From Clostridia bacterium (GTDB taxonomy: Bacteria; Bacillota_A; Clostridia; Oscillospirales; CAG-272), in contig JAFTRQ010000102.1 in the NCBI GenBank assembly GCA_017462125.1, positions 1 through 7,338 on the forward strand: DNA of 7,338 nucleotides, in the 5' to 3' direction. Below, piece after piece: positions 4,532 through 7,338 of the stretch. The position numbers and the translations under genes are program-made. Within the stretch, counting starts at the first letter, position 1. Each line of letters starts with the position of its first letter. The notes under the pieces were generated by a model. That model did no database searches. It was not told where the DNA came from and worked only from the letters and a program-made list of their open reading frames with translations.

Positions 4532-7338
4532 TCAGATCCTTTTCCTTCTGTCAATGAAGAACCAGATCACGAAGCTGCCGCATCCGACGAATGCTATGCC
4601 GGAAATAATACAAACAATGATCATAAAGCTTTGAAGCTGACTGTCCTTGCTCTCAAGCTCGCTCCTCAGACTGTCAAGATCGCTTGCCATCTCTTCGAGA
4701 GCGGACTGCAATGCCGCATTCGCTTCTCCGATCTTCTCTTCAAGCTCGGCTTTGCTCTCCGCGTCTGCCGCTTCAAGTGCCGTCTTGGCATCCTCAAGAG
4801 CCTTATTCAGGGCTTCAAGCTCGGCTGTGGTATCCTGCTTTCCTGCCTCGATTGCTTCTTCAAGCTCAGCGATTGCCTGCTCAAGCTCTGCCTTGACGTC
4901 CTCAAGATTCTTGGCGAGCGCGTCGATTGCCTCCTGCAGGGTTGCCTCTGCGCTTGCGATCTTCTCTTCAAGCTCGGCTTTGCTCTCCGCGTCTGCCGCT
5001 TCAAGTGCCGTCTTGGCATCCTCAAGAGCCTTATTCAGGGCTTCAAGCTCGGCTGTGGTATCCTGCTTTCCTGCTTCGATTGCTTCTTCAAGCTCGGTGA
5101 TCGCCTGCTCAAGCTCTGCCTTGACGTCCACAAGATTCTTGGCGAGCGCGTCGATCGCCTCCTGCAGGGTTGCCTCTGCGCTTGCGATCGCAGCTTCAAG
5201 CTCGGCTTTGCTTTCCGCGTCCGCTTCTTCAAGTGCCGCCTTGGCATCCTCAAGAGCCTTATTCAGGGCTTCAAGCTCGGCTGTGGTATCCTGCTTGCCT
5301 GCCTCGATTGCTTCTTCAAGCTCGGTGATCGCCTGCTCAAGCTCTGCCTTGACGTCCTCAAGATTCTTGGCAAGCGCGTCGATTGCCGCCTGCAGGGTTG
5401 CCTCGGCGCTTGCAATCGCAGCTTCAAGCTCGGCTTTGTTTTCTGCGTCTGCTTCTTCAAGTGCCGCCTTTGCCGCGTTCAGCGCGCTATTCAACGCTGT
5501 GATCTTCGCTTCAAGCTGAAGGTCTCCGTTTCTGATCGCCGCCTCAAGCTCTGCCCGTGCGCCGTCAAGGTTGACCTCGCCGCAAGCACACTTGTAATCG
5601 GTAAAGCTGTGGCTCACCGTCAGCTTGTAGCTGGCCTCAGCCGCAAGATAATACTTAGTCTCTGCCGCGCGGAGGGTTATCGTAACCTCGCCTGCGCGAT
5701 GCACGGTGATCTCGCCCGTAGCGGGGTCGACCTCGGCTATCGCAGGATTACTGCTTGAGAAGGTAACTGTGCCGCTGGCACTGACCTCGCGGGCATCCAA
5801 CACTTCTCCGCAAACCGCCTGTCTGTCGGAAAGGTCGGTGGTGACCGTCTGCTCTTGCTTGATGATCTCGTTGACCGTCAGCACGTAATAGGTGCTGGTC
5901 TGCTGATATTCGCCGATGGCGTCTGCCACTGCGGTAATATTTGCCGTGCCACGTCCCACGATGGTAACGGTTCCGTTAGCGTCAACCGTAGCAACGCTCT
6001 CGTCGGAGCTGTAATAATTGATCACGCTACCCTCTGCCGCGCCCTGCACCGCAAGGGTAAAGCTTTCGTCACCCTCATATTTGCTGACCGCGCCGGATTC
6101 AAAGTAGATATTCTGGAAGGAAAGCGCCTTCTGTCCGCCGATGATGGCGCCTGCGTCAAGCGAATCCATCGATACGCGAACCATACCGTGCGAATCGGCG
6201 GTAATGCCGGACAATACGCCGTCATAGCTGATCATAGCATTTCCCGCAAGGTTTTCGATCTCCCATACGGCGCGGTTTGCCATATAGCTGCTCGGGTCAA
6301 CGGTGATCAGCTTGCCACCTGCCATCAGACCGAAGGTAAGCTGCTTGCCGTTGTGCGTCTGCGACAGCTGAGTCACTACCTCTCCGTCGCAGAGGATCAC
6401 GGCATAAAGGCCGTCCTCGCCCACAAGGCTGTTCATCAGCTGAAGGCTGATCGTGCGGCTTTCGTTGCCAAGGAAATTCTTTGCCTTGACCGTAATATCC
6501 GCATAAGCGGTGGAGGTGTCAGCGTCAAGCTCTGCTACGAAGTTGCCGTCCGCGTCCGCGGTGACGGTAGTAGCGGTACCGTTTACTGTAACGGTGACGT
6601 CTACACCGGGATCGGTGATACCGCTGACGGTGATCTTATCCTCAAAGAAGCTTCCGTTCTCGGGAGAGGAGAGCATCAGCTTGGGTGCCGTAGCACGAAC
6701 GGTGAAGGTGTAGAGCAACTCAAAGCCGTCGCCCTGAGCGTCCTCGCCGCGAATGACGATCTTGTGTCCGCCCTCGCTGAGGTCTGTCAGAGAGATGCTT
6801 GTGCCGTTAAATTCCGTCCAATCGTCCTCGCTTGAATTGAGGTCGCCACCGTCGTCCAGCATATATTTGAGATTTTTCAGCGTCTCGTCGCTTGTGAGGC
6901 TCAGAGTCACATCTGCCGTACCAACGTAATCTGTACCGCCAAGGGTCACCTTGTCAACAGCCGTTACGCTGACCTCGGGCTTGACCGCCTCAGCCATCAA
7001 TATCTCCTCGGTAAAGCGCTCCTCGCTTGCGAGATAAAGGTCTTCCTCTACATCCTTGCAGCTGCGGACGCCAACCACGTAGGTCTTGCCCGCCACAAGT
7101 CCGTAGGTAACGGTCTCGTCCTCAAGCATGGGAGAAGCCGCGCCCTCCTCGGTGTAGCCCTCGATGGTGGTGGTGTACTGACCGCCAAGGGTCAGATTTG
7201 TCTGCGCCTTGTCTACAAGCAGATCCTTGTAGATAGTGGGGATCATATTGCCCTCCCCGTCAACCTCGTAAACGGTTACGAGATAGCCGTCAAGCTCGCC
7301 CGCGGGGGCAGTGAGGGAGAGATCAAGGGTGTAGTCGC
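4532..7338 (-). CDS. Membrane-anchored surface protein, Ig-like domains and coiled-coil stalk, 5' end missing
   Basis: The frame is open to the right edge, so the start and any signal peptide are outside; the ATG at 7246 is internal. The visible 934 residues show an FN3-like domain (about 1-118) and three further beta-sandwich modules (about 118-213, 213-301, 303-414); the third contains SSPENGSFFEDKITVSG. Two Big_2-type domains follow (about 415-486 with SSDESVATVDANGTVT, and 487-574 with SSNPAIAEVDPATGEIT). Next come a short hinge with Cys-Ala-Cys-Gly (about 582-585), an Ala/Glu/Lys/Leu-rich coiled coil (about 593-899) with three 76-residue repeats, one membrane segment (904-928) and a basic tail DRRKRI. 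No LPXTG motif is seen, so anchoring is by the membrane helix. The likely role is a surface stalk presenting Ig-like domains for adhesion or cell-wall contact; no ligand-binding motif is recognised. It is convergent to the ATPase gene and richer in G+C than the plus-strand genes beside it. Confidence 0.9.
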   Translation of the reverse strand, partial: DYTLDLSLTAPAGELDGYLVTVYEVDGEGNMIPTIYKDLLVDKAQTNLTLGGQYTTTIEGYTEEGAASPMLEDETVTYGLVAGKTYVVGVRSCKDVEEDLYLASEERFTEEILMAEAVKPEVSVTAVDKVTLGGTDYVGTADVTLSLTSDETLKNLKYMLDDGGDLNSSEDDWTEFNGTSISLTDLSEGGHKIVIRGEDAQGDGFELLYTFTVRATAPKLMLSSPENGSFFEDKITVSGITDPGVDVTVTVNGTATTVTADADGNFVAELDADTSTAYADITVKAKNFLGNESRTISLQLMNSLVGEDGLYAVILCDGEVVTQLSQTHNGKQLTFGLMAGGKLITVDPSSYMANRAVWEIENLAGNAMISYDGVLSGITADSHGMVRVSMDSLDAGAIIGGQKALSFQNIYFESGAVSKYEGDESFTLAVQGAAEGSVINYYSSDESVATVDANGTVTIVGRGTANITAVADAIGEYQQTSTYYVLTVNEIIKQEQTVTTDLSDRQAVCGEVLDAREVSASGTVTFSSSNPAIAEVDPATGEITVHRAGEVTITLRAAETKYYLAAEASYKLTVSHSFTDYKCACGEVNLDGARAELEAAIRNGDLQLEAKITALNSALNAAKAALEEADAENKAELEAAIASAEATLQAAIDALAKNLEDVKAELEQAITELEEAIEAGKQDTTAELEALNKALEDAKAALEEADAESKAELEAAIASAEATLQEAIDALAKNLVDVKAELEQAITELEEAIEAGKQDTTAELEALNKALEDAKTALEAADAESKAELEEKIASAEATLQEAIDALAKNLEDVKAELEQAIAELEEAIEAGKQDTTAELEALNKALEDAKTALEAADAESKAELEEKIGEANAALQSALEEMASDLDSLRSELESKDSQLQSFMIIVCIISGIAFVGCGSFVIWFFIDRRKRI
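4553..4627 (-). other. C-terminal transmembrane segment of the surface protein
   Basis: Twenty-five residues rich in Ile, Val, Phe and Gly (starting FMIIVCIISG and ending WFFI) have no charged residue. The following DRRKRI tail is basic, which places the C-terminus in the cytosol by the positive-inside rule and the stalk outside the cell. Confidence 0.9.
4733..5416 (-). repeat. Three tandem 228-bp repeats in the stalk region
   Basis: The units are 4733-4960, 4961-5188 and 5189-5416, each 76 codons in frame. The first two differ at about 6 of 228 bases; the third is more diverged. A degenerate partial unit follows at about 5417-5535, and another trace precedes at about 4650-4732. Each unit encodes helix-forming residues with one break at EAGKQDTT. 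The near-identity of the two units closest to the membrane anchor points to a recent duplication at that end. Confidence 0.92.

Noticed and set aside
4647..5519. Plus-strand Ser/Ala-rich frame
   Set aside because: Low-complexity antisense reading of the same repeats; no start signal and no domain.
4502..5758. Long plus-strand frame rich in Cys, Leu and Lys with internal repeats
   Set aside because: It is antisense to the coiled-coil repeats of the minus-strand gene; its repeats simply mirror that 228-bp unit, and no ribosome binding site precedes it.
5855..6835. Plus-strand frame of 326 residues
   Set aside because: Antisense to the Ig-like domains of the surface protein, whose frame shows clear domain structure; this one shows none.

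Overview
This window reads as an accessory stretch of a Gram-positive, Clostridia-like genome. That lineage call is an inference. It rests on strong AGGAGG-type ribosome binding sites, near-consensus sigma-A promoters, simple hairpin-plus-T terminators, a large serine recombinase of the Firmicutes type, and a cell-surface protein built from bacterial Ig-like domains. The AT-rich middle section contrasts with the more GC-rich surface-protein gene, which fits an island assembled from parts of different origin.

Layout. Bases 1-1314 (+) are the 3' part of a large serine recombinase gene; the catalytic serine lies off the left edge. It is followed directly by a 167-bp imperfect palindrome (1312-1478) with TA at both ends, resembling a MITE. 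Next comes the first copy of a 79-bp repeat (1521-1599) and a terminator (1621-1658). A two-gene block follows, each gene with its own promoter. The first (1791-2810, +) encodes an uncharacterised cytosolic protein resembling DUF7309/DUF6930-type proteins, closed by a terminator at 2820-2858. The second (2984-4279, +) encodes an AAA ATPase with a DUF4143-type C-terminus. The block ends with the second 79-bp repeat (4361-4439) and a long perfect hairpin terminator (4445-4490). The terminator is shared with a convergent minus-strand gene (4532 to beyond 7338), which encodes a large surface protein of Ig/FN3-like domains, a tandem-repeat coiled-coil stalk and a C-terminal membrane anchor.

The most unusual signal is the repeat pair. 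The two copies differ at 11 of 79 bases, yet 9 of these changes are silent in one shared reading frame, and both end in the same stop codon just before a terminator hairpin. Neither copy has an upstream start codon in frame, so they look like 3' ends of members of one protein family left on either side of the two-gene block. Together with the neighbouring recombinase and palindrome, this suggests a recombination or insertion hotspot with a cassette-like block. Nothing in the sequence shows that the genes work in one pathway.
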